The notes: generated by a model not told the origin, from the letters alone. 64,000 nt of DNA from Chryseobacterium sp. (GCF_008014695.1 NZ_VOXE01000001.1:620001-684000), one strand, 5' to 3'. Counted from the stretch's first letter, positions 55,295-64,000 are shown. Program-made: numbers and translations.

Positions 55295-57013
55295 TTAAAG
55301 TTTTAAATCAGCTTTTACCCGCTGGATTTTCTGATCAAGAATCAACAGTTTTTCTTTGAATTCATCTTCAGAAGTAACGGAATCTTTGACTGAAACATAA
55401 AACTTGATTTTTGGTTCCGTTCCGGAAGGCCTGACACAAACCTTTGTGCCATCTTCGGTATAATAAATCAGTACATTGGATTTTGGAATGTCATCCATTG
55501 CCAATTTTTTGTTTTCTTTGAGATGCAGACAGGTCTGTTCCTGAAAATCTTTTACTTCGGCAACCGGTGACCCGGCAATTTCTTTGGGAGGATTTTCGCG
55601 GAAATCCTTCATCATCTGCTGAATCTGACCGGCACCTTCTCTTCCCTTTTTTGTAACATTAATGAGCCCTTCATAGTACATTCCGACTTCTTTGTAAATA
55701 TCGATCAGATACTGATACATCGTCTTGTTGTTGGCTTTGCACCAGGCTGCAATTTCGCAGGCCAGCAAAATGGAGCCACACGAATCTTTATCGCGCACAA
55801 AGTCTCCGGTCATAAACCCAAAACTCTCTTCGCCACCGCAGATAAATTTTTCTTTTCCTTCAAAATCCCGGATCATTTTACCGATCCATTTAAATCCGGT
55901 AAGTCCTACTTTACAGTCGACTCCGAATTTTTCTGCAATATCAAAGAACACATCCGAAGTAACAATCGTAGAGCCTATAAATTCTTTTCCGGTAATTTTG
56001 CCGGCTTTTTTCCACTGATCAAGGATATAATAAGTAAGAATCGTGTTGCACTGGTTTCCGTTCAGGAGCTGCATTTCGCCATCCAGATTACGCACCGCAA
56101 TTCCTAGACGGTCGCCATCAGGGTCAGTTCCGATGACAATGTCGCCGTTCGTAATCCGTGCCAAATCAATGGCCATTTCCAAAGCTGCTGGTTCTTCAGG
56201 ATTTGGAGAAGCTACCGTCGGAAAATTTCCGCTCGGAATCATCTGTTCCCTAACGAGATCAATTTTTGTGAATCCCGCTTTTTTTAAAGCCTGCGGAACC
56301 GTTGTATAAGTGGTTCCGTGGATGGAGGTGAAAACGATATTCAGATTATCGTACCCTGTTTTATCTTTCTGATAAAGGGAATTTTCGATACAGGCATCAA
56401 TATACACTTCATCCTGCTCCTCTCCGATCCATTCAATCAGATCATCGTTTCCACTGAATTTAATTTCGTCAAATTTTACAGAATACACTTCCTTAATGAT
56501 CATCTCATCGTGAGGAGGAACAATCTGGGCACCGTCATTCCAATAAACTTTATAACCGTTGTATTCAGGCGGATTGTGAGAAGCGGTTAAAACGATTCCG
56601 GCGTTGCATTTTTTATCGCGCACGGTAAATGAAAGTTCAGGAGTTGGACGGTGTTCTTTGAAAAGCAGCACGTGAATTCCGTTTGCGGTAAGCACATCTG
56701 CACACATTTTTCCAAATTCTCTGGAATTGTTGCGCACATCGTAGGCAATTGCGACTTTAATTTTTTCTCCGGGAAACTGGGAACGAAGATAATTGGCCAA
56801 ACCCTGCGTTGCCTGTCCGAGCGTGTATTTGTTGAGACGGTTTGTTCCAACTCCCATGATTCCTCGCATTCCGCCGGTTCCGAATTCGAGTTCGCGGTAA
56901 AAAGAGTCTTCGAGATCATCGGAATTGGTGTCGATCCATTGCTGAACGGTATTTTTTGTTTCTGTATCGAAAGTATCGGTAAGCCAGAGTTTTGCTTTTT
57001 CTAAAGTGGTCAT
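55295..57013 (-). CDS. Phosphoglucomutase / phosphomannomutase
   Basis: 572 residues of the alpha-D-phosphohexomutase family, long bacterial form like PgcA. Seen: FGTGGMRGIMGVGTNRLN at the N-terminus, the phosphoserine loop TASHNPPEYNGYKVYW, the magnesium loop GTDPDGDRLG, the sugar-binding GGEESFG and the phosphate-binding RPSGTEPKIKFYV. It interconverts hexose 1- and 6-phosphates, feeding nucleotide-sugar and glycan synthesis. Glucose versus mannose preference is not decided from sequence. Confidence 0.92.
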   Translation of the reverse strand: MTTLEKAKLWLTDTFDTETKNTVQQWIDTNSDDLEDSFYRELEFGTGGMRGIMGVGTNRLNKYTLGQATQGLANYLRSQFPGEKIKVAIAYDVRNNSREFGKMCADVLTANGIHVLLFKEHRPTPELSFTVRDKKCNAGIVLTASHNPPEYNGYKVYWNDGAQIVPPHDEMIIKEVYSVKFDEIKFSGNDDLIEWIGEEQDEVYIDACIENSLYQKDKTGYDNLNIVFTSIHGTTYTTVPQALKKAGFTKIDLVREQMIPSGNFPTVASPNPEEPAALEMAIDLARITNGDIVIGTDPDGDRLGIAVRNLDGEMQLLNGNQCNTILTYYILDQWKKAGKITGKEFIGSTIVTSDVFFDIAEKFGVDCKVGLTGFKWIGKMIRDFEGKEKFICGGEESFGFMTGDFVRDKDSCGSILLACEIAAWCKANNKTMYQYLIDIYKEVGMYYEGLINVTKKGREGAGQIQQMMKDFRENPPKEIAGSPVAEVKDFQEQTCLHLKENKKLAMDDIPKSNVLIYYTEDGTKVCVRPSGTEPKIKFYVSVKDSVTSEDEFKEKLLILDQKIQRVKADLKL

Positions 57014-57065
57014 GGTTGGTTATTTAAGGTCGTTTGACTTGATGAAATTTAATTGGAATTTTAAA

Positions 57066-57767
57066 TTATTCCAGTATTTTGTTCTGAACATTTGCATTCT
57101 TGCCTATTTTGAAGGCGCGGATGGGATCGTTGTAATACACCAGTTTCGAGGTATTGTTGACGCTGCCTTTTAAAGAATCCTTCACATTTACTTCAGCATA
57201 ATTTTCATTTTTGGAATCGATGTTTAAGTTATCCATGATAAAATAGGGAGCAATAATACTGGCCGTATCCGAGATTTTGAGGACAGCATTTTTTGTTTTC
57301 CCTGAAAAATTAGCCCGGCTTTTCCCGGTCATCTGCAAGTCTGCAAGTCTTGAATTTACCGAACCAATAAATTTAGCATTATTTTTTAAATTCAGTCTGA
57401 AATGATCCGTTTTTATTTCGCTCGAAATGTTCATTTCAACAGCATCCGACAGGTCTACCTTTTCTAAACTGTATTTAGAATAAATCGTTATGTTGTAGAA
57501 ATCAACCCCTTTTGTTGGTCTTCGTTCCTCAATTGTGAGGGTTTTATCCTTCACTTTTATTTTAAGGTTATCTAAAATATTCGGATAGGTTTCAACATTT
57601 ACAAAACTCTTTGAAGCATGAATATAGAACACCCTAAATTTCCCGTCGAGATTGAGGTTAACGAATTCCTCCACCGCAATATCCTTGCTCTGAATGTCAC
57701 CTTTCGGAGAAATTTTTCCGCAGGAAAATAGAGTGAATACGAAGATAACATACAATAAATTCTTCAT
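57066..57767 (-). CDS. GIN-domain (DUF2807) lipoprotein
   Basis: 233 residues from the ATG at 57767 (MKNLLYVIFVFTLFSCG), with lipobox LFSC, Cys16. The mature protein is a right-handed beta-helix of the GIN/DUF2807 type: a first part FVNLNLDGKFRVFYIHASKSFVNVE and a second set of turns VDLSDAVEMNIS, LNLKNNAKFIGSVNSRLADLQMTGKSRANFSG (pieces). Probably an outer-membrane or periplasmic adhesion or scaffold factor; function unknown. It lies between the mutase (52 bases) and the glycosyltransferase (89 bases). Confidence 0.85.
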   Translation of the reverse strand: MKNLLYVIFVFTLFSCGKISPKGDIQSKDIAVEEFVNLNLDGKFRVFYIHASKSFVNVETYPNILDNLKIKVKDKTLTIEERRPTKGVDFYNITIYSKYSLEKVDLSDAVEMNISSEIKTDHFRLNLKNNAKFIGSVNSRLADLQMTGKSRANFSGKTKNAVLKISDTASIIAPYFIMDNLNIDSKNENYAEVNVKDSLKGSVNNTSKLVYYNDPIRAFKIGKNANVQNKILE

Positions 57768-57856
57768 CAATTTTAATTTTAGGGAACTCTGCATCTGAGA
57801 ATTGAGTTGAAAGCAGTTCGGAATTTTGTTGAAACTTTTGAATAATCTACTTTCTG

Positions 57857-58807
57857 TTAAATTATTTCATCAATATTGTAATTCTTATGTTCACGCGTGG
57901 TGCGGATCATCATTTCGCCAAGGAAACCAGCTATAAAAAGCAGCGTTCCGAGAACCATCATCGTTAAAGCGATAAAGAACCAGGCATTATCAGTTAAAAG
58001 ATGTCCGTAAATTCCACGCGAAACATCGATTAATTTTGAAATTCCAAGCCAGAGCGCAGAAAGAAAACCAATGATGAACATCACCGTTCCCGCCGCGCCG
58101 AAAAAATGCATTGGACGTCCACCAAAACGGCTTATAAACCAGAGCGTGACAAGATCCAGAAATCCGCGTACAAATCTCTCGGTACCAAATTTTGAAGTAC
58201 CGTAAGGCCTTGCCTGATGCTGAACTTCTTTCTCTGTGATTCTTCTGAAACCGGCGTTAGCCGCCAAAACCGGAATGTAGCGGTGCATATCTCCGTAAAC
58301 ATCAATGGATTTGACCACCTGTTTTTTATAGGCTTTCAAGCCGCAGTTGAAATCATGAAGTTCGACTCCGGACACTTTTCTTGCAGCAGAATTGAAGAGT
58401 TTTGAGGGCAGATTTTTCGTCATCACATTATCATAACGTTTCTTCTTCCAGCCGGAAACAATGTCGTAGTTTTCCTCCTTGATCATCTGATAAAGTTCAG
58501 GAATTTCCTCCGGAAAGTCCTGCAGATCAGCATCCATGGTGATAATCACTTCGCCGTTCGCTTTTTCGAAAGCCGCGTGAAGCGCCTGAGATTTCCCGTA
58601 ATTTCGGGAAAATTTAATTCCGTGAATCTGCGGATGCTGCACTTTCAGATTCTCGATGATGCTCCAGGAAAGGTCGGTACTTCCGTCATCAACAAACCAG
58701 ATTTCATAGGTAAGTTTGGCAGTGTTGCAAACGCTGTCGATTCTTGAAAAAAGTTCTTCCAGGGACTCCTCTTCGTTGAGTAAAGGGATGATTATGGATA
58801 AATTCAT
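57857..58807 (-). CDS. Family 2 glycosyltransferase with two membrane helices
   Basis: 316 residues. The GT-A domain (1-220) has LSIIIPLLNEEESLEEL, VDDGSTD and the metal-binding ITMDADLQDFPEEI; two hydrophobic segments follow (about 235-258 and 275-298). This is the DPM1/ArnC/GtrB layout, enzymes that pass a sugar from a nucleotide to polyprenyl phosphate at the membrane. Sugar unknown. DUF4199 is directly upstream with a 19-base gap. Confidence 0.9.
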   Translation of the reverse strand: MNLSIIIPLLNEEESLEELFSRIDSVCNTAKLTYEIWFVDDGSTDLSWSIIENLKVQHPQIHGIKFSRNYGKSQALHAAFEKANGEVIITMDADLQDFPEEIPELYQMIKEENYDIVSGWKKKRYDNVMTKNLPSKLFNSAARKVSGVELHDFNCGLKAYKKQVVKSIDVYGDMHRYIPVLAANAGFRRITEKEVQHQARPYGTSKFGTERFVRGFLDLVTLWFISRFGGRPMHFFGAAGTVMFIIGFLSALWLGISKLIDVSRGIYGHLLTDNAWFFIALTMMVLGTLLFIAGFLGEMMIRTTREHKNYNIDEII

Positions 58808-58826
58808 TTATTTTTTAAAAAGTATT

Positions 58827-59402
58827 TTATTTTGCGCTTCTGCTTCGGAAGAATGCCCCGAAAAACAGCGATAAAATTAGGTAAAAAATCAGGATTGCAG
58901 CAAAATATGCTGAAAAATGGCTCGCTGTGAGCATGTCTTTGTTTTTAATGCGTTCCGGAGCAAAACTCTGAAGCCTTTCCTGATATTTCTGTTCCAGTTC
59001 CTGAATGTCCTGATCTTTCGCCAGGATTTTTTTGGCTTTCTCGTATTCATTGGTAAGTTCCGATTTCTGGCGTTCGACATACTGATAATTCAGTAAGGCC
59101 TTCGCATCGGTATCGATAAAATTCAGAAAAACAAAAATGGTTAAAACAGAAAGAAAACCTCCGATAAACATTGGGGTAAAGGCTCTGCTGAAAGATTCTC
59201 TGAAATTAATCACCCCTTTTTCTTTCCAGAAAGTTCTCACGGAAACAAAAGCAAAAATGCAGTATAACACCGGCAATAGGAATGCATTCATCATAAGGGA
59301 AGTATTGAAATAGTTCACCCCACTGATATAATATACCGTAAAGAAAATTAACATGGTGATAATGAAGAGGATAATACCCAATGTTACTGGATTTTTTGAC
59401 AT
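58827..59402 (-). CDS. DUF4199 membrane protein
   Basis: 191 residues with four hydrophobic segments (at about 6-26, 36-54, 78-98 and 163-186) and a Lys/Glu/Gln-rich helix between the third and the fourth (RQKSELTNEYEKAKKILAK). This is the DUF4199 layout typical for Bacteroidota; function unknown. It precedes the glycosyltransferase gene by 19 bases in one operon. Confidence 0.82.
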   Translation of the reverse strand: MSKNPVTLGIILFIITMLIFFTVYYISGVNYFNTSLMMNAFLLPVLYCIFAFVSVRTFWKEKGVINFRESFSRAFTPMFIGGFLSVLTIFVFLNFIDTDAKALLNYQYVERQKSELTNEYEKAKKILAKDQDIQELEQKYQERLQSFAPERIKNKDMLTASHFSAYFAAILIFYLILSLFFGAFFRSRSAK

Positions 59403-59438
59403 AAATTAAATTTTTGTTTCAGATTTTACTAATTTTTG

Positions 59439-59446
59439 TATATTTG
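59439..59446 (+). promoter_or_regulatory. SRP RNA promoter, -7 box
   Basis: TATATTTG lies 4 bases before the predicted 5' end of the SRP RNA, the right distance for initiation. A TTG at 59414-59416 is 22 bases upstream, slightly too far. Confidence 0.7.
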
Positions 59447-59450
59447 CACC

Positions 59451-59543
59451 GGCAAGTCCTACACAACCAGCTCCTGTGACCCCTCCAGGGTGGGAACGCA
59501 GCAAAGGTAAACGGTTGTAGCGGTGTGATGTAGATCGCTTGCC
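59451..59543 (+). ncRNA. ffs: Signal recognition particle RNA, small (4.5S) type
   Basis: About 93 bases. The ends GGCAAG (59451-59456) and CTTGCC (59538-59543) pair. Inside, GTGACCCCTCCAGG then GTGGGAACGCAGCAAAGGTA form the conserved domain IV with its Ffh-binding symmetric and asymmetric loops (GGAACGCAGCAAAGG versus the GGAAGCAGCCAAGG type in other bacteria). A further helix forms between CAACC and GGTTG. It guides ribosomes with membrane-bound nascent chains to FtsY. Seven T directly follow the end and act as terminator. Confidence 0.93.
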
Positions 59544-59550
59544 ATTTTTT
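59544..59550 (+). terminator. T-run ending the SRP RNA
   Basis: After the closing CTTGCC comes A and then a run of seven T, so the RNA's own terminal helix serves as the terminator stem. It ends just before the convergent hydrolase gene at 59556. Confidence 0.65.
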
Positions 59551-59555
59551 TATGC

Positions 59556-60236
59556 CTAAATTTCAAAGGTTTCTCCCAGCTTAGGCAATACCAACTCCAC
59601 TCCTTTTTCATCAAAATGCCCTTTAGCTTCAGCGTGATCAATTTTGATCGGTGCGAACGTGTCAAAATGACATCCGATTACCTTTTTTGTTTTCAAAAGT
59701 TCAGCAGCTGCAAAGCTGGCTTTTCTGGCGCACATCGTGTAGTGCGCACCGATAGGAAGAATCGCTAGATCAATGTTGCCGAAAAGCCTCGGAAACATTT
59801 CCATATCTGCCATCACACCGGTATCGCCGGCTAAATAGACGTTTTTCCCGGGAAATCTGAAAATGTAACCCGAAGGTTCGCCGCCATAGGTTCCGTCAGG
59901 AAACGAGCTCGTATGGCTTGCCGGAACCATTGAGATTTTCAGGTCCTCCAATTTTGCAGAACCCCCAAAATTAATGTCGATGGAATTTGGATGTCCGAAA
60001 TAACCGCATATTTCCGGCTGTCCGATAACATGTGCATCAGGATGGTGCTGCAGAACTTCTTTTACATCTGCAGTATGGTCGCCGTGCGCATGCGTAATGA
60101 GAACATAATCAATTTTCTGGGCTGTGATGTCGAAACCCGACTGTGCTTTTCCAAAATTGTAAAAAGGATCACTTAAGATGTTTTTTCCGTTGTAAGTGAA
60201 CAAAAAACAGTTTTGTCCAAGGTATTGTATTTTCAT
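59556..60236 (-). CDS. Metallo-beta-lactamase-fold hydrolase (UPF0173-like)
   Basis: 226 residues from the ATG at 60236 (MKIQYLGQNCFLF); an upstream TTG at 60245 is not needed. The metal motif HxHxDH reads THAHGDHTAD, more ligands are in VPASHTSSF, the LAGDTGVMADM loop and the C-terminal GCHFDTF. This is the UPF0173-type branch. Substrate unknown. It follows menA by 16 bases on the same strand. Confidence 0.87.
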   Translation of the reverse strand: MKIQYLGQNCFLFTYNGKNILSDPFYNFGKAQSGFDITAQKIDYVLITHAHGDHTADVKEVLQHHPDAHVIGQPEICGYFGHPNSIDINFGGSAKLEDLKISMVPASHTSSFPDGTYGGEPSGYIFRFPGKNVYLAGDTGVMADMEMFPRLFGNIDLAILPIGAHYTMCARKASFAAAELLKTKKVIGCHFDTFAPIKIDHAEAKGHFDEKGVELVLPKLGETFEI

Positions 60237-60252
60237 ATTTTTCAAAATTTAA

Positions 60253-61182
60253 TTAAAAATAATTCAGTCCTATAGCCACCATGATACTCATAATCAATGT
60301 TATAATACCGACCTGTTTCAAAAAAGGATCCAGTTCCTGGGGGTTTTTTATCTGCATAATTTTTCTTCTCAGTCCCGTCATGGGAAACATCAAAATAAAG
60401 AAAATAAAAGCATAATATTTTCCCTGGGTGTGAAGTCCGTTCATCATCATAAAAACCAGCATCAGAATTAATGGCAGTTGGAGCAGTATCACTTCGTAAA
60501 CCATCGCTTTTTTGAAACCAAGGCGCAAAGCCAGGGTTTTTTTTCCGCTCAAGGCATCACTTTCAATATCCCGCATATTATTCAGGTTAAGAACGGCTGC
60601 ACTCAGCATTCCGATTGCGGTTGCGGGCAAAAGGATGTCCCAGTCGAAAGTTTTTGTAAATAGAAAATAACTTCCGCAAACCGATACCAGTCCGAAAAAT
60701 ACAAAGACGAAGACATCGCCCAGACCGAGGTAACCGTAAGGTTTTTTACCAACTGTATATCCAACCGCAGCTAAAATGCATGCAATCCCAAGTCCCACAA
60801 AAATGTAAAATTCCTGCATTAAATTTTCTCTGAAAAAAGCAAGATAAAGCAGTGCTAAAGTTGCTGCAAATGAAAGTATTGCGAACAGAATTACCGCATT
60901 CTTCATTTGCCCAGCTGTTATTCTACCGGAAGCAACCGCTCTTGATTCAGCTTTACCGGTCCGGAATTCGTCGGTTCCTTTGATTCCGTCGCCGTAATCG
61001 TTTGCAAAATTGGAAAGGATCTGATAAAGCAAAGTGACCAGCAAGGCCATCGCAAAAATCTTCCAGTCCCAGGTTCCGCCATTTTCGATAATCCGCCAAC
61101 GTGCGATGAAAGAACCCATAATAATTCCACTCATCGATAGCGGCAAAGTGCGCAATCTTGCGGCTTTTATCCAGTCTGTCAT
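60253..61182 (-). CDS. menA: 1,4-dihydroxy-2-naphthoate polyprenyltransferase
   Basis: MenA adds the polyprenyl chain to 1,4-dihydroxy-2-naphthoate in the inner membrane, making demethylmenaquinone. 309 residues from MTDWIKAARLRTLPLS; an ATG one codon upstream (61185) and one further at 61206 are alternatives. About eight or nine hydrophobic helices. First aspartate motif NFANDYGDGIKGTDE, second NNMRDIESDALSGKKTLA. It belongs to a minus-strand set with menB and two PH-domain genes. Confidence 0.92.
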   Translation of the reverse strand: MTDWIKAARLRTLPLSMSGIIMGSFIARWRIIENGGTWDWKIFAMALLVTLLYQILSNFANDYGDGIKGTDEFRTGKAESRAVASGRITAGQMKNAVILFAILSFAATLALLYLAFFRENLMQEFYIFVGLGIACILAAVGYTVGKKPYGYLGLGDVFVFVFFGLVSVCGSYFLFTKTFDWDILLPATAIGMLSAAVLNLNNMRDIESDALSGKKTLALRLGFKKAMVYEVILLQLPLILMLVFMMMNGLHTQGKYYAFIFFILMFPMTGLRRKIMQIKNPQELDPFLKQVGIITLIMSIMVAIGLNYF

Positions 61183-61227
61183 CATTATATCAAATTTTAA
61201 TACCATTTATATTATGAAATTGTATCT

Positions 61228-62730
61228 CTACATCCAGTGGTTTTGGTCACTTTCTACCTTAAACAAACCATAATTCACCAGTTTTTTTATTTTGCTGAAC
61301 CGGGTGCTTCGGAAAGAAATTTTACCACCCGCCGTAAAAAAATGCACTGATCCCAAATCATTTTTGCGTTGCCAAATATACTGTGAAACCTTTATGGATT
61401 GTATTTTCTGATATTCGACCGTTTTCTTTTCAATATCCCAAATACCCGATTTTAAGCAAAGAAAATATTCATTGTAATAAAGCCTGCTGTTTCGGAACGA
61501 TGCAATGAGCATCAGCTCTGCGAGCACACCGTAAAGCAAAATCAGCCAGAAGTATTCCTTAAAAATGGAATGCACGAAAATACTGATAATAATCGGGATG
61601 CCGACAAAAATAAGACTCGAGATGATGAGTGTTCTGGGGTGGGGTTTTAAGGAATATTGGTATTGGGGAAGAATTTTCCAGATGAATTTTAAAAAATCAT
61701 TACGTTCCGTTTTACTGCATCCGGGAATTGAATTATGTAACTCTTTATGATCTTCTTCGCCGGAAACCTGTCGGAATTTTAAATGCAGAATATTGATCTT
61801 TTTTTGAATAAAATTCTGAATTTCAATCACCATCTGTACTTTATGGGGAGCAATAATCACATGTTTTGTATTAATAAGGCCATACTCCAAAGACAGCCGG
61901 CTGCTATTTTTTGTGATTCTCATGTTGAAATACATCACCAGATTCAAAATTACATTCACCACAATTCCCATTAAAAAAATAAGGCATATGAACCCTGCAA
62001 TGCCAAGGACAGAAAAATTTTCCAGCAGCGCCACAGCGAATGCTTTTCGGTTTTCAACAATAAAATCTTCAGCCGACTGCTCTTTTAAAAATTCGATGGC
62101 ATTCTTACCCATATAAAATGCAAATGCAATGATGGCGAGGAAACTTTTCAGGTAATTGGCGGTGAGTCCATATTTCAGTAAAGAGGCGATGGAAATACTG
62201 ACTTTATTTTCCGGCGGTGGTGCACTCAAAAGTTGCGTCTGATCTGTCGTTAATACTGCAGAACCTCTGTTTTCCAATAGATAATTTTTCAGATCAAGTG
62301 CATTTTGGTAAGAAATAGCATTTACACGCACCTCTTTTGTATCACTTCCTGGCGTGTCGATTTCCAGTTTAAAGATATTTAAAACCTTATGAATAAAAGG
62401 CTGGTTAATATTGACCTCCTGTATTTTAATTTTCTCGATGCTGATTGTCTTTTTATTGATAATTCCACTCCGGATCACGAATTCTCCCGTCTTGGTATTG
62501 ATAAAATAAGAGAAATTTCGGTACTGGAAATAAGAAATAACGGCGAAAAAAAGAAAAGGTAGTGCTGTTAAAGCCAACATCATCAGCCACTGATATTCAT
62601 TCTGTTTAAAGAAAACAAACAGATAAAGAGGCCAGATGGCTTTCAGAAATTTTCCGAAATTAACAACTGTAATCAGTAGAATTCCTTTTGCCGACTGTCG
62701 CTGGGGTCTTGAAAATGCATTATTTTCCAT
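61228..62730 (-). CDS. PH-domain (YdbT-like) membrane protein
   Basis: 500 residues from the ATG at 62730 (MENNAFSRPQRQSAKG), overlapping the upstream PH-domain gene by 11 bases. It has three bacterial PH2 (YdbS/YdbT-type) domains: FSYFINTKTGEFVIRSGIINKKTISIEKIKIQEV, SSRLSLEYGLINTKHVIIAPHKVQMVI, and SRLYYNEYFLCLKSGIWDIEKKTVEYQKIQSIKV (pieces), with membrane segment pairs between. In Bacillus the YdbS/YdbT pair is linked to resistance to Bacillus amyloliquefaciens toxins. No role in menaquinone synthesis is known. Confidence 0.83.
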   Translation of the reverse strand: MENNAFSRPQRQSAKGILLITVVNFGKFLKAIWPLYLFVFFKQNEYQWLMMLALTALPFLFFAVISYFQYRNFSYFINTKTGEFVIRSGIINKKTISIEKIKIQEVNINQPFIHKVLNIFKLEIDTPGSDTKEVRVNAISYQNALDLKNYLLENRGSAVLTTDQTQLLSAPPPENKVSISIASLLKYGLTANYLKSFLAIIAFAFYMGKNAIEFLKEQSAEDFIVENRKAFAVALLENFSVLGIAGFICLIFLMGIVVNVILNLVMYFNMRITKNSSRLSLEYGLINTKHVIIAPHKVQMVIEIQNFIQKKINILHLKFRQVSGEEDHKELHNSIPGCSKTERNDFLKFIWKILPQYQYSLKPHPRTLIISSLIFVGIPIIISIFVHSIFKEYFWLILLYGVLAELMLIASFRNSRLYYNEYFLCLKSGIWDIEKKTVEYQKIQSIKVSQYIWQRKNDLGSVHFFTAGGKISFRSTRFSKIKKLVNYGLFKVESDQNHWM

Positions 62731-63331
62731 CTTGCTCTTCGGATTGGGCAACAGTTTCTCCCAGTTGGGTTTCAGTAGAAAATGGATTTGCGTCTCCTGT
62801 ACCAAATGAACCATTGGAACTCGGATCTTGTATTTTTTGCAAGATCAGCTGATTGAATTTTTCTGCAATCTCTTTAGGCAGACCATGAATCGTAAGATCC
62901 GACGCTTCTGAACCCGCCGTAAAAACGCTTAATGATTTCAGGCCTAAACTCCGCGATAGCCAGCCTTCCTGCAAAGCGCTGTGCTGTATTCTGCTGTAAG
63001 GAAAGATGAAGGTGGTCTTTTTCAGCAGTCCATAATGATATACCAGATCCTGTTGCCGAAATGCATACTTTCTTTGAAAAAACGCGTAGTAAGATGTAAT
63101 GAAACGGATGATCATCAATGAAAAAACCACGATAAATACCAACCAAGAATACATAAAAACATCCCGCAAAAAATAATAGCTTACGCCACCCGCAATCCAT
63201 AACAATAAAGAAAAAACAGCACTGTTAAAAATTACCACTTTCAAATATTTTTCAGAAACGGGCTTAAGTTCCAAATTTTCAAAATCTGGTAAATCATGTT
63301 CAAGAATAGAATTGTTATGAAATTCCTGCAT
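62720..63331 (-). CDS. PH-domain (YdbS-like) membrane protein
   Basis: 203 residues: a short acidic N-terminus, two hydrophobic segments (about 33-52 and 62-82), and one PH2 domain (YYAFFQRKYAFRQQDLVYHYGLLKKTTFIFPYSRIQHSAL, pieces, then SLGLKSLSVFTAGSEASDLTIHGL). This is the usual YdbS layout. It is coupled to the YdbT-like gene by an 11-base overlap and starts 56 bases after menB. Confidence 0.83.
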   Translation of the reverse strand: MQEFHNNSILEHDLPDFENLELKPVSEKYLKVVIFNSAVFSLLLWIAGGVSYYFLRDVFMYSWLVFIVVFSLMIIRFITSYYAFFQRKYAFRQQDLVYHYGLLKKTTFIFPYSRIQHSALQEGWLSRSLGLKSLSVFTAGSEASDLTIHGLPKEIAEKFNQLILQKIQDPSSNGSFGTGDANPFSTETQLGETVAQSEEQDGK

Positions 63332-63387
63332 CGTTTGGGATTATTGGATAAGGGATGTTTTCAAAATATAAAATGTGACCGTGAGAA

Positions 63388-64000
63388 TTAAGATATCCAC
63401 TTATTCTCCCCGAAATTCGGTTTTCTTTTTTCCAGAAATGCATTCCGCCCTTCTTTCGCTTCTTCGGTCATATAAGCCAGACGTGTAGCTTCACCTGCGA
63501 AAACCTGCTGCCCCACCATTCCGTCGTCGGTTAAGTTCATGGCAAATTTCAGCATGCGGATGGACATTGGCGACTTTCCGAGAATTTCCTGAGCCCACTG
63601 ATAGGCAGTTTCCTCCAGTTCAGCGTGTGGAATTACGGCGTTCACCATTCCCATTGCTTCAGCTTCTTTCGCAGAATAATTTCTTCCTAGAAAGAAAATT
63701 TCCCGCGCCTTTTTCTGCCCGACCATTTTCGCCAGATAAGCAGAACCGTAACCGCCGTCAAAACTCGTCACGTCGGCATCGGTTTGTTTGAAGATTGCAT
63801 GTTCTTCGCTGGCCAAAGTCAGATCACAAACCACGTGCAGCGAATGTCCGCCACCCACTGCCCAACCGTTCACGACCGCAATCACCACTTTCGGCATAAA
63901 ACGGATCAGTCTTTGGACTTCCAGAATATTAAGACGGTGACGTCCGTCATCACCCACATAACCCTGTTCGCCGCGTGCTTTCTGGTCGCCTCCGCTGCAG
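63388..64000 (-). CDS. menB: 1,4-dihydroxy-2-naphthoyl-CoA synthase, N-terminus outside window
   Basis: MenB is a crotonase-fold enzyme that closes the second ring of the naphthoquinone from o-succinylbenzoyl-CoA. The frame is open to base 64000 with 203 codons visible; the family has about 275-280 residues, so about 75 are missing. Visible: [24 protein letters not shown] (pieces), the oxyanion-hole and binding block [40 protein letters not shown] with the catalytic Asp region, and the family end FLEKRKPNF. The internal Met near 63957 is not the start. Confidence 0.94.
   Translation of the reverse strand, partial: CSGGDQKARGEQGYVGDDGRHRLNILEVQRLIRFMPKVVIAVVNGWAVGGGHSLHVVCDLTLASEEHAIFKQTDADVTSFDGGYGSAYLAKMVGQKKAREIFFLGRNYSAKEAEAMGMVNAVIPHAELEETAYQWAQEILGKSPMSIRMLKFAMNLTDDGMVGQQVFAGEATRLAYMTEEAKEGRNAFLEKRKPNFGENKWIS

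Overview
The window is chromosomal DNA from a member of the Bacteroidota, class Flavobacteriia, and looks most like the Chryseobacterium/Kaistella/Epilithonimonas group (Weeksellaceae). The reasons are these: a short primary sigma factor (288 aa) without region 1.1; many start-proximal promoters with the Bacteroidota -7 box TAnnTTTG and almost no Shine-Dalgarno sequences; a type IX secretion C-terminal domain; DUF2723, DUF3857 and DUF2807 (GIN) proteins; a serine palmitoyltransferase-type enzyme; bacillithiol-linked proteins; and a 93-residue ATP synthase epsilon subunit. The genus is inferred from general likeness, not from a search. Gene density is high. I see no prophage, insertion sequence, integron, CRISPR array, rRNA or tRNA. 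The only RNA gene recognised is the 4.5S-type SRP RNA. Two genes are cut by the window: tyrS (3' end lost at base 1) and menB (5' end lost at base 64000).

Layout. 1-8.1 kb: tyrS, then an SDR dehydrogenase with a GH63-like glucosidase, a DUF1003 membrane protein, a serine palmitoyltransferase-like enzyme and a cysteine/cystathionine synthase. 8.3-15.5 kb: a large DUF2723 membrane protein, DUF1697, kdsA (Kdo synthesis) and a TonB-dependent receptor with a TTG start. 15.5-17.4 kb: a gene-poor stretch, a lipoprotein, an exported orphan and a DtxR/MntR regulator with an inverted repeat on its own promoter. 18-30.8 kb, nearly all on the minus strand: gyrA with a TPR protein, uvrA-GNAT-lipoprotein, lipA with a lipoprotein glutathione peroxidase, an ECF sigma factor, and atpD-atpC. 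30.9-37.7 kb: ribF, a MmcQ-like protein, a 1249-residue DUF3857/transglutaminase protein, an NAD(P)-binding protein and rpoD. 37.7-44.2 kb: an orphan membrane protein, a four-gene operon of bacillithiol-type proteins plus a Crp/Fnr regulator, a PncA homologue without its catalytic cysteine, an RluB-type pseudouridine synthase, aroB, and an outer-membrane beta-barrel protein behind a sigma-54-type promoter. 44.2-49.8 kb: SatD-like regulator, DUF3307, purC and purF in one operon, then a secreted endonuclease I. 49.9-59.4 kb: acyl-CoA dehydrogenase, an FAD oxidoreductase with a LolA-like protein, kdsB, an aminotransferase, a phosphohexomutase, a GIN-domain lipoprotein, a family 2 glycosyltransferase and DUF4199. 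59.4-64 kb: SRP RNA, then menB, two PH-domain membrane proteins, menA and a metallo-beta-lactamase-fold hydrolase in one transcription direction.

How the genes work together. Most are housekeeping: DNA topology and repair (gyrA, uvrA), transcription (rpoD, ECF sigma), protein targeting (SRP RNA), energy (atpDC, menA/menB, lipA), cofactors (ribF, pncA-like), purine and shikimate synthesis, and envelope building (kdsA, kdsB, TonB receptor, beta-barrel, lipoproteins). No obvious defence island or large unknown cluster is present. The strongest unusual signals are the Cys-to-Gly change in the PncA nucleophile, the bacillithiol operon ending in a Crp-type regulator, the sigma-54-type promoter, the back-to-back atpD/ribF promoters sharing one CAATTG, the operator-like repeat over the mntR promoter, and several promoters placed so close to the start codon that the mRNAs should be leaderless or nearly so.
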